Source: Gonapodya prolifera JEL478 (lineage: Eukaryota > Monoblepharomycota > Monoblepharidomycetes > Monoblepharidales > Gonapodyaceae). Taken from it: a stretch of DNA of 64,000 nt. The stretch spans positions 46,862 through 110,861 of the forward strand of contig KQ965868.1 of NCBI GenBank assembly GCA_001574975.1, given 5' to 3'. Of the stretch, positions 31,699-43,180 are shown in pieces. The position numbers and the translations under genes are program-made. Positions within the stretch are counted from its first letter, which is position 1. Every line of letters begins with the position of its first letter. Under the pieces are notes generated by a model. The model was not told the DNA's origin and made no database searches. It worked only from the letters and a program-made list of their open reading frames with translations.

Positions 31699-33828
31699 TC
31701 ATCCTTTCAATCTCCGTGGCTTCAACCGCATACGCATCACAATGATGAAAGCCGCGCTGAGAAGCTGACAGCCGAAGGAGTATACGCAGACGGGCTAGCA
31801 GAGGTAGAGAGCAGCATTATAAGTGGTGTAACGTTCGGACTCACGGAACCCAGCAACTCACCCAAATGTCGATGGACTTCACACCGGTTACGGGGTCAAA
31901 TGTTGTGTGAGCGTCCACTAGGAGTGCGATTGCAGGATAATGAGCACCACACAAGAGATTCTTTCCACCCCCCAACTCCAAGCACTAGTACTACTCACCC
32001 AACGCCCCCCCAATCGGCCCTCCCACCATGGTCCCCGGCAAGAACCCCGTAAATACCCACCCCAACTTGGCTCCGAAATCATCATACCCGAGCATGACAG
32101 CCACGGCGAGCGGTTCCAGGGTGACGTAACCGCCTGTTCCGAGACCGTAGATGAACGCGGCGGCGATCATGGAGGAAAGGGTGGTGGCGGTGGCCCAGAG
32201 GGGGATCACGGCAAGCAGGAGGAGGAGCGTGGAGAGGAGGAAGACGTTGCTGGCGGGGTGGGGTGGGGGGGATGGTGTGAGGAAAGGGTGGGAAGGGAAG
32301 GAAGGCAAAGCAGGCGATGGGACTCACAGGAGCCCCAACAGGTCGCTGAGGATGCCCATGCTGAGACGACCCACGGCGGACCCGATGTTGACCATGCTGA
32401 GGACGAAGGCGCCTTGGCTTGGAGTGAGACCGACGTTGACGGCTGAGGTTGGGCTGGCACGGGCGACCAGGATGTAATGGTTGATAAGGAGGTAGCAAAG
32501 TCGAAGATGAGTCGAAGAGAGCACATCGAACACAAAGGCCATCGTACGCACAAGAACAAAAACGGAATATAAAACGCAAAGCAGCAGAACAGGCCCTGCA
32601 TGTACAGCATCCAGAAGTCGACTTGGCGGACTAGCTGGGCGAGGAGCGAGCGCGGGCGGACAGGCGGCGGCAGCGGCGTGTGGGTGGTGGGCGTGGGGGT
32701 GAGGTGCTTTTTTGATTGGGTGGGTGGAAGAGCGGCGGGAGATTCGCGGGCGACACGGTAGCGGATGAAGCGGGAGGCGAGGAGCACAACTGGATGACGA
32801 GAACGACGTGAGAGGTCTGGCAGGTTTGAGATCTGTTGTGGGAGAACTTACCTCCGAAGGCGATGAATCCGTTGATGCGGAGCGCCTATGGGAAAAGTGT
32901 TCTAACGCCATCGCAATAACCATCCCAATCGCAGTGGCACCCTCAACTCACCCACCGCCACCCTAACTGAGGCGAATCAATCATCCTCTGCGTCCAATTA
33001 CTGATCGCGAACCCTCCGAGCCCGGACCCGCACTGCATCACGCCCTGGGCCAGGCCCTTTCGGCGCCGGAACCATTGCACGGGCAGGACGGAAATGGGGT
33101 AGTAGCTGAGGCCGATGCCGACGCCGACGATAGCGCCTGGTTGCAAGGGGGAGGGAGAGGGGAGGAGGGAGTAAATGAGCAGGTGCTGGGGGAGGTGGGG
33201 AGTTGGGGAGAGCGTGTTACCTAATGTCAAGTGCAGGTGCCACACTTGGGTTGCAAGGGAGCCCAGTACGTCGCCGATGCAGATCAAGAGGCTGCCGAGG
33301 ACCATTGTGTAGCGGTATCCTATCCGTTTGGTGACGCTTTGTTGTCGACGGGGGGAGTGTTGGAGGGCATGGCCCGACATTTCCAAACTTTGATAATCGG
33401 ACTCACGCGACAGACAACGGCCCCACAACGGACCAAATCGACGCACACACGGCGCTGATGAGCGATACGACGAGATTGGTCGTGTCGAACGTCTTGTCGT
33501 TTGCAAAGAACCGCTGCAGGACGCCGACTTTGGTATGCACAGGCAGGCAGGCAGCTCCCTCAGGTTATGATACTCGGGGATACCAAGAGAGCCGCCCCTA
33601 CTCACAGGAATCTCTCTGTCCGATGCTCTGGAAGGAGACAAACAGCGCCACGAACACGATGAGCCATCCCTCCGGTCCGTCCAGTGGCGGCAGTGCGGGA
33701 TCCGCTTCCGGTTCCGCATCAGGCGACCCGAACGTTTCCTTTGACGAGGAGTCCGCACACGCAGCGGTGGAGGGATCGCGCACTTCGAGGGAGATGATTG
33801 TGGCTTTCGAGGGTTCAGGGGATGCCAT
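31699..33828 (-). CDS. Major facilitator superfamily transporter, monocarboxylate-porter type
   Basis: Multi-exon 12-TM-type transporter. After a charged N-terminus (from MASPEPSK), TM1 begins GPEGWLIVFVALFVSFQS. Then come YRYTMVLGSLLICIGDVLGS, GAIVGVGIGLSYYPISVLPV followed by QWFRRRKGLAQGVMQCGSGL, which fits the loop and TM4-5 of monocarboxylate-type porters. The second half has GLTPSQGAFVLSMVNIGSAV, GRLSMGILSDLLGL, NVFLLSTLLLLLAVIPLW and GLGTGGYVTLEPLAVAV. The tail VDAHTTFDPVTG plus YSFGCQLLSAAFIIVMRMRL ends at 31699. The middle loop is long and Pro-rich. The substrate is not predictable; family members carry monocarboxylates, riboflavin or related small acids. Some exon borders are approximate. 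Confidence 0.78.
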
Positions 33829-33995
33829 TCGTAGTTTCGGATGTAAAATTCGGCCGTCGCCGTGCGTTTTATGCGAAGGCACGGAACGGAAGAACCAAAC
33901 ACAAAACCCAAAGAAAAAAAACACTGACCGAACGACTTAAAACATTATTAATTCTTACAGTATACATAATCACGATCTCAGTCTCACGTCGCCGC

Positions 33996-35366
33996 CTACG
34001 GCGCCGCCTCCACAAGCCCCACCGCCAGCTTCTTATAATCCCCCGACGTCTCCCCGGCAATCCTATGCGACAGTGTCTTTCCATACTTCTGGAGGTACGC
34101 CTCCTTGATCGCTGCCATGATTTTGGGGTACCTGTTCCGCACGATGAGGCGGACGAGCATGTCGTCGTTGGTGCCGAGCCCGTGCATGGATTTCTCGAAC
34201 AGCTCGGCAAAGTACAGAGGGCGGTTTTGGAGTGAGCGGACGGTGTTGGTGAGGGCTTTGCGGATGTCGCCCGAGAACTCGTTCTTGAGCTGGAGTGGGG
34301 GCGTGTGAGGTGAGGTTGGAACTTGTTGTCGAATTACAGAAGTGGCAACACCTACCGCGTGCAAAAGGTCATGGCCGTACTTGAGTGCGTACTGTCTTAT
34401 CACCTCCGTCATATGTGCGTCTGACCGGTTTCCTACAATCTGCCGACATCGCAATTCGCAAGGAATGATCGACAGCCGGTTAGTGATCGCACCGCCCTCG
34501 GCGCCGCGGCCGGCATGCCCGCTTCAACGTCCTCCTCACCTGAATAAACTTGATCTCTTCAGTCCCCATCCTACCCTCTCCCGCTTTATACAACGTCTCC
34601 ACATCCGCGGCCACATCCCTCATAACCCCGGAGTCATCCCGCGACCCGCACAGCAGGACCGTGAGGAACTTTTTGAGGTCGCCCGAGGTCTCGGACTCGA
34701 CGACCTTTTCGAGGTCTTTTTGGTATAGGTTGGTGTAGGCGGCTTTGATGGCGCTGATCTCGATCGGGGTGCGTCCGACGAGGACTTCGATGAGGACGTC
34801 CTGGTGGAAGGAACGGGCGTGAGATGGGGACGAGATGTCAAAAGGTTGGGAATTGAACAAACCTCGTCAGTGCCCAGCCCCTTCATGGCGTGGTGAAGCA
34901 CTTGAGCGTCGTACTCTGCAGGGCTATATGTGCGTCTTGGCGACTGCTGTTTGACTTCGCCGTCCCACATCGCACGAAACTCACTGCATGACAAGCCCCA
35001 GGGCCAATTTCCCGAAATTCCCCGACGCTTCACCTAATTCCCACCCAATCACCTGCAATCAAACAACCACCTCCAAGAAAATGCACAGAGGACCGCCGGT
35101 ACCCACTGCCGATCTTCTCATCCAGCGTCTTGCCGAAATTGGCCTTGTAAGCGTTTGCAATCTCGAGGACTTGGGTGACGCTGCGCTTGGTCAGGATGTC
35201 GATGAGGACCTGTCATCGTTACCGCAGTGTGTCAGCCGTCTTCCATCTTCCCTCCCCGCTCCCCTCGCCAGAGAGAGAAACCCACCGAGCTCTTCATGCC
35301 CAGCCCCTTGAAGCATTCCTTGAGCGCATTTGCGTCCGCGATGGATTGGTCGGAGAAGGCTGACAT
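33996..35366 (-). CDS. Annexin A (minus member of head-to-head pair)
   Basis: Calcium-dependent phospholipid-binding protein with four annexin repeats. It begins MSAFSDQSIADANALKECFK with KGLGM in repeat 1. Repeat 2 has YDAQVLHHAMKGLGTDEDVL and EVLVGRTPIEISAIKAAYTN. Repeat 3 has GEGRMGTEEIKFIQ and IVGNRSDAHMTEVIRQY. Repeat 4 has MHGLGTNDDMLVRLIVRNRY and ETSGDYKKLAVGLVEAAP before the stop. GxGT calcium loops are kept in repeats 2 and 4 but not in repeat 1 (GLGM). Several introns interrupt it, including one after KFIQ near 34450-34540 at the same point as in its partner. It shares a promoter region with the plus-strand annexin at 35600. Confidence 0.9.
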
Positions 35367-35599
35367 TACGGCTGAGTGGGTATTAGGTGTGTTGTGTGAT
35401 TGCGGTGTGATTGGTTGGAGATGACGGCGGAAAGAACTGCGGACGTGCGAAGGGTGTGCGAAGTGATCGGCGAAGCTGCTTCCACACAATTGCATCCCAA
35501 TTTCACCCCTCACTCTTCTCATTAGAACTTAAAGTACCCTCGCTTATCTCGATCTATCACCACTCAATACCCACGTATCAAACCACACACACTCTCACC
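35367..35599. promoter_or_regulatory. Shared 233-bp divergent promoter of the two annexins
   Basis: The two annexin start codons (35366 on minus, 35600 on plus) face away from each other over 233 bp with no other gene between them. Any regulatory elements must serve both. No individual binding site can be assigned by eye. Confidence 0.5.
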
Positions 35600-36965
35600 A
35601 TGTCCCAACTCTCCCAATCATCCGTCCAAGACGCAGAGGCACTGCACAAAGCGTTTAAGGGGCTCGGAATGGACGAGAAGGTGCTGATTGAAATGCTTAC
35701 CAGGAGGTGGGTGTTGTGCTGTTGGGCTTGTGGGGTAAACGCTGCTTGAAGAACGTTTCTCTCCTTAACCTTCTTCGGCCTTCGGTTCTTCGGACGTCGA
35801 ACAGGACTGTCCCGCAGATCATGGAGATCAACCAAGCATACGTGGCAAATTTCGGCAAGTCGTTGCATGACAAGATTGAGAGCGAGGCGGGCAAGGGCCA
35901 TTTCGGAACCCTGGCCAAGGGGCTTGCCATGCAGTGAGTGATCCATTTCGAGTTTAAGTGTGATTCTTTTATTGATAAAGCTGACGTTGCCAATATTCCC
36001 CTTTACACACCACGTCCACCGCTTAACTCATTGTACTTCTGATACCCTACGTTGACTCGCCTCGCCTCGCACACCGCCAGCCCCGCCGAATTCGACGCCA
36101 CGCTCCTGCACAAAAGCACCAAAGGCCTCGGCACCGACGAAGAGCTCCTGATCGAAGTCCTCATGGGCCGGTCCAACGTCGAAGTGACCGCGATCAAGGC
36201 CGCCTATGCAAACATGTACGGCAAGAACCTGGAGCATGTCATTGCAGGAGAGCTGTCAGGGGACTTGAAGAAGCTGTTTGTGATTATGCTCCAGGGCGTG
36301 AGGGATGAGGAGGGCGCGAGTAGGAGCGTGGAGGAGGATGTCAAGGCGTTGTATGACGCGGGGGAGGGCAAGATTGGAACGGATGAGACCAAGTTCATGC
36401 AGGTGAGCTGGCGAGGCTGTCCGCCGGAGGCGATTGATCTGCGCGAAGCGGCTCTTGGACCACCCCAGTCCCCTGACGTCATTCTCACAAACATCGCGTA
36501 CCCACCCTGCACACCAGATCATCGGCACGCGCTCTCCTTCCCACCTCGAGCAAGTTATCCGGCAATACGCCTTGACGTACGGACACGACCTCGCGCACGC
36601 GTTCAAGAAGGAGTTGAGCGGCGATCTCCGCAAGGCCCTCGAGAGCGCCGTGCGGTGTCTCGCAAACCGTCCGCTGTACCTCGCGGAGATGTTCGAGAAG
36701 AGTATGGCCGGGATCGGGACGAATGATGAGATGCTGGTAAGGTTGTTGGTCAGGGCGAGGTTCCCCAAGGTGAGAGCTGTCGGCGGTTTCGTTGGGGCCA
36801 AGAGGTGTGTGGAGTTCTGATGTCGTAGTGTTGTCCTAGGTGATGAGTGCGGTCAAGGAGGCCTATCTCACCAAGTACGGCAAAACGCTGTCGCACCGTG
36901 TAAGCGGGGAGACGTCGGGAGACTACAAGAAGCTCGCCGTGGCGTTGATTGAGGCGTGCCCGTAG
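35600..36965 (+). CDS. Annexin B (plus member of head-to-head pair)
   Basis: Four-repeat annexin starting MSQLSQSSVQDAEALHKAFK. Repeat 1 loop is GLGMDEKVLIEMLTRR; repeat 2 begins PAEFDATLLHKSTKGLGTDE and EVLMGRSNVEVTAIKAAYAN; repeat 3 has GEGKIGTDETKFMQ and IIGTRSPSHLEQVIRQY; repeat 4 has MAGIGTNDEMLVRLLVRARF and ETSGDYKKLAVALIEACP. The repeat-2 and repeat-4 type II calcium loops are intact. Its protein is clearly paralogous to the minus-strand annexin and at least one intron position is shared (after KFMQ, near 36402). Membrane-binding, cytosolic role expected. The stop is at 36963-36965, only about 80 bp from a truncated oxygenase relic on the other strand. Confidence 0.92.
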
Positions 36966-37047
36966 ATTATTAACCCAAGGGAACTGTAGCACCGTATTTT
37001 CAACAAATTTTCTTCGTTTTAAATCGATCGCACAACAAAAGCACTGA

Positions 37048-37640
37048 CCTGTATGAGCCCCAATTCCCCTCTGCCTCTCGTGCGCATCCTGAGGCGTCGG
37101 CGGATAGTGCAGGAGGCGCATGGGCGAAATGTCGTTCACTAGGTTCTCGGCAAAATAGTCAGCGGGAAGGTCCAAAGACATCGCCAGCAGACTGTACATC
37201 TGCACGGACAGCTTTTGAACAGCCGTGTGGTACTCCAGGATGGTCGATTTGAAGTAAGCCGGAAGTGTTGCTGCAATAATCAGATCAAACCCAGAGGGTT
37301 TAATTAGTGTCAACATGTTTGCTCGAAATAACACCCACAAACTAAGGCTGGCCCCCAACCGCACTCCATGCTCAACTCACGGTCACTAGGCCACACGCTC
37401 CCCACGATCCCCATGTCTGGAACCGTCGCACCGTCCTTGATGACAAAGAACCCTTCTTTGGCATCCGGCGGGGTTCCTTTTTGCGACGGTGATGCTTGCA
37501 AATGGCTCGTATCCAGACAAGTGTGCCGACGCCGGTGTTGACTGGCATCGCAATGAATTGTCGCGAATACTCGGTGTCGCGTAGAGGCAAATGTAACCGG
37601 CGGGAGACAGTGCGGGAGATGGTTGGGTGCACCTAAAAAG
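37048..37640 (-). pseudogene. 2-oxoglutarate/Fe(II) oxygenase relic, 3' half missing
   Basis: Resembles isopenicillin-N-synthase-like dioxygenases. GYEPFASITVA and then, one frame away, KGTPPDAKEGFFVI show a frameshift around an A-run near 37480. GFDLIIAATLPAYFKSTILE, DLPADYFAENLV and PMRLLHYPP follow. The open frame reaches GIGAHT, the start of the iron-binding HxD motif, and stops exactly at a GTCAGT splice donor (37048). The Asp, the distal His and the Arg of RxS should follow, but only about 80 bp separate this point from the annexin stop codon and none of it is found. It is therefore a truncated, inactive copy. Confidence 0.65.
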
Positions 37641-38221
37641 CATCGTGCGTCGAGCGCGGCTCAGACAACTGATCGCATCAAGCTCATCCCCCGTTACTTT
37701 GGCGGCAGCAAGTCGACTAGCGACAATCTGCGAACTGTTCAGGGTGCCCTAGGCGCCGATTTGGTTAAGACACTGGTGAGCGCTGATGGGGTGGATCCAG
37801 AGCGGCCGCGGCGATTTGGGAGGTGGAGCGTAGGGAAGCGACCTCGGCGAGAAGGGCATTGTTCTGGGAATGGAGGAAAGTTACCTCGTCGTTGGGCAGA
37901 ATCTACAGCAGAAACAATTTTGGGAGGTAGTTTGGACCCGCTGTTGCTGGGATTCCCCACTCGGTGGAGGCTTCCATCAGCTTCAGTCTATTTGCCAGAC
38001 GTTTCTCATTCAGCTGCAGACTCATTAAAAGAGTGATTCAAAGGCTCCTAGAGCACGTAGAAGTTGAATGCGCTTCGTGTCAATGTGCAGGTGCTTCCCC
38101 AGGCACGCGAAGTAAAGTAAAGTTGGATCTAATTCCTTTCGACCAGGTCATTTGACCGAAGATCAACGTCGTCGAACGGTTCGCGCCCGGCCGGGCGTGG
38201 CTGGAGCGGGACAACGTGTTT
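37641..38221. other. Intergenic stretch with a possible coiled-coil fragment
   Basis: No supported gene. On the minus strand around 38025-37820 an ATG opens MSLQLNEKRLANRLKLMEAS and, past a stop, PNDEVTFLHSQNNALLAEVA with heptad-spaced hydrophobics. This could be debris of a coiled-coil protein or chance. Confidence 0.25.
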
Positions 38222-40261
38222 ATGCTGAATGTGACTCTCCCGGTGTGGCGCGTGGGCCTCCGCTGCGGCCGCCGGTCAACACTCTCCCACACCATGGAGA
38301 CGCTGCTGGCGAGCGTGGCGCGATTGCAGGATGACGGTTCACGGGCCATGCTGCAGCCTGTCTCTGTGCGGTGTGGCGACGTGACTGCGCATGTGCCCGC
38401 GTGGGTGTGCGGTGTGCTGCTTGCCATTCCCGCGGTGTACGCACTGGCCATCTGCGTGAGGGCGGTGGGCTACGTGTGGAATGTGTTTAATGCTCCGCTT
38501 GTGTGAGTTGGCGTGGCCGCATTGTTTCTGCGCTGTGTCATGTCGGCCAATCATTTTGTGCACCCTCGCAGCTACACTTGGCACCCGCCCGAAAACAACG
38601 GAAAGCGGTACAACCTGGACGAAATGCCGACGCCGTATCCAAACACGTGGTACTATCTCGCACGCGACGCGGATCTCGTGCAGGGTGTCATCACAGAGGT
38701 CCAGTTGGCTGGAAAGACGCTCGTCGCCACGCGTCTCAAAGACGGCCGTGCCGTTGCTGCTGACGCGCTGTGAGTTGTGTGAAAGAGATATTGCCCTGGA
38801 CTACCGACGTCACTGACGATTTCCCCCCCCCCTTTCCCCTCGGCTGACGTTGACCTCAAGGTGCCCCCACCTCGGCGCCAACTTCAGCACGGGCGGACAC
38901 ATCGACCTCACATCCTCATGCATCACATGTCCCTTCCACAGCTGGTCCTTCTCGCTCGAAGATGGCCACCTTGTTCGCATCCCCTACGCGAACCCGCCCG
39001 ACGCCAAACTGCCCTCGTTCGTCAAGCTCAAGACGTACCCCGTGGAACAAGTCACGGGGTGCGTGTTTGTTTGGATTGATGCCGAGGGTAGGACGGGAAG
39101 GGAGATCCCGTTCAGGCCGTTTGATAGTTCGCAGTGGCAGGGTGGGACTGACGGTGGAAGGGACAAACCACCAGTAACAGGAGACGGCGAAGGGGACAAA
39201 CCACCAGTACCAGAACAGAGTGGAACTGACGGCGAACGGGACAAAGCTGCTCCACCTGCACAGAAATGCGATCCACCAACCAAAACACCCTCCATCCTCC
39301 CCACATTCCTCACCACTCCCCGCTACCACGGGCAAACCACCCACCTCATCCGCACACACATCCTCGAAATCCCCGAAAACGGCGCCGACCTGTTCCACTT
39401 CCCCGTCCTGCACACGCAACTGGCTTTTGCCCCCCTGGACTCCCTTATCTCCCGGACCCTCACCCACGACTTCTCGGCAACGTACAACGTGGCTCCGACA
39501 AGCCCGGCGACGTACTTGACCGTCACGCATCAGTTCACGGTGGGAGGGTGGAAAGTTGGCGGTGTGATGAGGACCAGGGTCGAGCAGTGCGGGCCGGCGA
39601 TTGCCGTGTTGAGGATTGATTTCTTTGGGTTGGGTGAAGTTGTTATTATTGAGACGCCTGTGAGTCCCGGCTCCCCTTACTCCAAGTGAACTGAGTATCG
39701 AGCAGTTGCTAGTTTTCGCTGCTTTGATTCCCCTACACTCGTTTGATATCATTCACCGGCCTCTCCTTCTTCCCTTCCCCTTCCCCATCATTCCCTCTTC
39801 CACCTCCATCTAACACCGCCCCCGCCCTCCGCCCCCCCCTCCCCACACACCCTCTCACACACCCACCAGATCCCAATCGCACCCTTCCTCTGCAAAGTCT
39901 ACCACACATGCTACGCTCCCTCCTGGCTGCCGCGGTTCGTGATCAAGGCGCTGTTCTTTGGGATGGTCAGGCAGTATGAGAGAGATGCTGTTGTGTGGAG
40001 TGAGTTCGGGTGCGGGGGCGGGTGCGGGGGGTGGGAGGGGGAGGAGAGCGTGTTGGTGGGGTGAGATTGATGTGGATTGATGAGTTGATTTGATTCGTCG
40101 TGTGTGAACTGTGAACAGATAAGAAGGGCTTTGTCGCCAACCCGCCCTTCCCGAAAGAAGAGGCTCCGCTCGTCGGGTACGTACCTCTTCTTCCTCCCCT
40201 TTTGCCTTTCCTCCTCGTCCTTTCCGCTAACCAACCCCCACCCACCCTCCCGGTTCCCCGC

Positions 40262-40295
<34 letters not shown>

Positions 40296-40481
40296 AGCTA
40301 CCGCCGCTGGTTCAAACAATTCGTCTCACCCAACTCCATCTCCGCCCGTCGTGCCGTCGAGGAACACGTGGCGGGGACGATCGGCGCGGTTGCGGGGAGG
40401 GGGATTGTTGGTGGAGCGGCCGCGGGGTCGGCGGGGGGTGGGGGAGGGAAGTGCGCGGGGGCGGGAGTGTATGACTGGTAG
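38222..40481 (+). CDS. Rieske non-heme iron oxygenase, cholesterol 7-desaturase (Neverland/DAF-36)-like
   Basis: Predicted sterol-modifying monooxygenase. The N-terminus carries a membrane segment (WVCGVLLAIPAVYALAICV), then after an intron YTWHPPENNGKRYNLDEMP and PNTWYYLARDADL. The Rieske [2Fe-2S] centre is complete: CPHLGANF and CPFHSWSF (C-x-H and C-x2-H). The catalytic domain has ILEIPENGADLFHFPVLHTQ, where N-xx-D-xx-HFxxxH is the mononuclear iron site. The C-terminus has RYERDAVVWNKKGF-like text (RQYERDAVVWNKKGFVANPP) and RRWFKQFVSPN, as in Neverland and KshA relatives. A low-complexity insert (about 39147-39260) separates the two domains. Family members convert cholesterol to 7-dehydrocholesterol in animals; here the substrate could be another sterol. 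Introns are near 38505, 38772, 39661, 40000 and 40177-40297. Confidence 0.85.
39147..39260 (+). repeat. In-frame minisatellite-like repeat in the Rieske gene
   Basis: Imperfect tandem units encode GTDGGRDKPPV, GDGEGDKPPVPEQS and GTDGERDKAAPP between the Rieske and catalytic domains. The DNA repeats GGACAAACCACCAGTA twice. Length variation here would change a linker, not the active site. Confidence 0.7.
40263..40295 (+). repeat. 33-base poly-C run at a 3' splice site
   Basis: An uninterrupted run of 33 C followed directly by AG and the next exon (CTACCGCCGCTGG, coding YRRW). It occupies the polypyrimidine tract of the last intron of the Rieske gene. Confidence 0.9.
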
Positions 40482-40712
40482 ATGTGGGGAGGAGCGGGAG
40501 GGGGAGGAATGGTGATGGTTGTACTGGTTCTGGCGGTATCATTTTCCTTTTTTCTTGTTTGTGTGTCTTGTATTGTACTGCTTTTAATTCAGAACTCTGT
40601 TTTCAAAGCTTGCGTTGTCTATTGCTACATCACGGCTGCTCACACAATCACTGTACAGGTATAATAAGTGTTGTCCCCCACTTGTGAGTGTGCACTCCAA
40701 TCACGCCTCCAC

Positions 40713-42837
40713 CTACCCTCCTCCGGCCTCGAGCGCCTCAAGATCTACACTTAGCTGATCCACCTGGTCCCCTTCGTCCACCTGGTCCATCTGGTCCTCC
40801 CAGTCCACCAAGTCCTCCTCGCCATCATCCAAAACCCCACCCTCTTCATCATCATGCCCCTCAAGCTCATTGTCCAAAGCGGGTCCAACAACTTCACCAT
40901 CCGCAGCAGTATCTTCCGCTGCACCATCTAAATCCTGCTCTGCCACCTCGTCGCCCTCTTCCTCTGTCGCAGTCCTCGTCTCCTCGTCCTCTCCGGTGTC
41001 ACCATTCCCACCCCCGTTCCCACCCGCACCCGCTCCCCCACCTCCGCCTCCACCCGTCCCCCCTTCGAGCTCGCTCCACAGAGAGAGCAGGCCCAGCTGG
41101 AGTCGGGTCAAGACCAGAGAAGGGATATGGGGTCGGTGAGCCATGATTGGGCGATGTCAACGGTGTACGACACGGCGGATCGGAGCGACGTAAACAGCGA
41201 CACCACGGGAGAAGTCGACCCGCCCGACGACGACGCGTCATCCCCAAACAAACCCATCACCGACGTTACCGACGTCGCGATCGCGGGCCGGACCACGATA
41301 GCCGTGACCGATTTCGCCACCAAGGTCGCGACAACCCACCCCGCCATACACGCCGCAAGCGGGACGAGCGCGATAACGACGCGCGTGAGGAGGGGGGCGT
41401 ACACGAGGCCCAGGAAGGGAAGATGAGCGACACGCTGGTCAGCGCACGGCTTTTGAGAGGGGACGGGGCGGAGACAGGGAAAGGGGGTGACGCACCATGT
41501 TCCAGCCGGCGCGGCGTACAATGGTTTCGAACCCGCGTTGGGTCATGACAACGTCGTCGGGGTAGGATATGCCCGAGTTGTCTGGAGGTGGGGTAAACTG
41601 TGTGTGAGTGCGGGGGGTGGAGAGGGGAGGTGGGCAGGTGGGGAACTTACAGAGTATGACTTCGTACCGCTGCATTTCTGTCGTGATTTCGAGTGCGGCG
41701 TCTTCCAGCTCGGCACATTCTCCGCGTGGCGGCATGGGGAAGGACGTGGAAACGGACCCTGCAGTGATGGGAACGGTGTGAGGGACCGCGATGTACGTTG
41801 ACTGAGGGTGTAACTTACAGCATGATTGAAGGAGGAAGCCCCAGTTGCTGAAATTGATGGTTTGCAAGGTGAGATTGATAGAGTCAAACACCAACGCGGG
41901 AAACGCACGTGTGTCGCGAAACGACCTGAGCGGGCGTGTTCCACCATCGCACAAACGAGCCTTGGGGACCAGTCCGACCGCATGCAGTTGGTACGAACCT
42001 TTCGAAGTCAGAAGATGTCAGGGATAATCATTCAACCACCCTCTCTGTTTACCGCGCACATATCTCTGCTCACCTCCATTTAGCGCCAGGTCTCGCCCAA
42101 CTCCCCACAACGCTTCCATCCTCCATGAATTTTCTCTGTCTTGGGGGCTCACCCTGCCACCATGGGTCTTCGTTGGTGAAGTGTTCCCCTGCCGATTCCT
42201 TCATGCGGCCGTACCACGTGAAGCTGCACAGCTCGTCAGCGGTAATCGTTTGGCGGTGGGCGTCCTACGGCGGTAAAGATGTTGGATTAGTTGGAATGAC
42301 TATGGGCGCTGCACCTCCAGATCATCGACATACCTTGAGAGAGAGCCAGTAAGCTGGTTTCGGGTCCCCGGCTTCGCGAAGATCAATGTACTTTTGTGGC
42401 ACATATGCCTTGCCTGAAGAAACACCATTCATGGAACTGCAATTCACAGAACCTGCATCAGATGTGGTCCACTCACCATTCCAAAGCTCCGCGACTATGG
42501 TGTCCCACAGACCCTTGTCATCAGCCGCACGCCTCCACGCTCTCGAAACTTTGGAAGCTTCTGCCAAATCGTCTGGCAAGAGCAGCGATAGAATGTACAA
42601 GAACAGCTGAGGCAGCAACACGTTTCGAAATGACGCGCGGGGAAATTCAATCGCCATTGCTCCAAATACCTCGAACGGCATGTGCCGGGACGGGTCCATC
42701 GTGTCCGTGAGATCCTGTTCCACGCCGCTGTCGGCTGTCGATGGGCCGGCCGACGTCTCAACAACCGGGGGAGCTGGTCGTTCCTCTGACACGGGAGGGC
42801 TCTTTTCCAAGCCTTCTTGGGAGTTGGTACCCAGCAT
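40713..42837 (-). CDS. F-box protein with membrane segment and acidic tail
   Basis: From ATG 42837 the first ~50 residues are disordered. An F-box-like segment follows: LPQLFLYILSLLLPDDLAEA, SKVSRAWRRAADDKGLWDTI, which would bind Skp1 in an SCF ubiquitin ligase. Several short exons continue (ITADELCSFTWYGRMKES, WWQGEPPRQRKF, FERFVPTACGRTGPQGSFVR). A later part carries PDDVVMTQRGFETIVRRAGW and hydrophobic segments YAPLLTRVVIALVPLAACMA and GWVVATLVAKSVTAIVV, suggesting membrane insertion. The end is a Gly run followed by a strongly Asp/Glu-rich tail. The codon at 42888 that extends the frame is GTG, so the ATG at 42837 is preferred. The F-box call is by motif; the exon joins in the middle are approximate. 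Confidence 0.6.
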
Positions 42838-43180
42838 GGTCGGATTCCACGGAGAAACCGAAGTCGAGATGGAACGAGAGTGGGTCACGCGACTGCAAAT
42901 TACCCGGGTTTATCCGCCAGATCGTTTTCCAAAACGCAAAAAAAAAAACTTGGGAATGGCCAACGGAAGGAATTATGATTTCCCCCGTTCCTTAAACGCT
43001 TGTTGTATTTCTTCTCTTGCAATTATCAGATGAATCACTCATGAGCTGCAACTTATGACAGTGAACAGTGATGCACTCAAAATGGCCTTACTGCAATTTA
43101 AGTGTGGTTCTGTTTAAACAATCATGTTTTTATCTGTGTATGCTGTAGGCTGTATGATGTGGGCTATCACAATTGGCTCA
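42838..43180. other. Intergenic, transition to AT-rich DNA
   Basis: Upstream region of the F-box gene and downstream of the mannosidase. From about 42930 the sequence turns AT-rich and stays so to about 46440. No gene is seen. Confidence 0.4.

Noticed and set aside
37623-38036. 137-codon plus-strand frame with Arg/Gly-rich product
   Set aside because: Low-complexity, without conserved motifs; composition and lack of neighbours in frame suggest chance.
40688-41146. 152-codon Pro/His-rich plus-strand frame
   Set aside because: Antisense of the acidic and glycine-rich tail of the F-box protein; the Pro/His bias is what such a tail gives in reverse.
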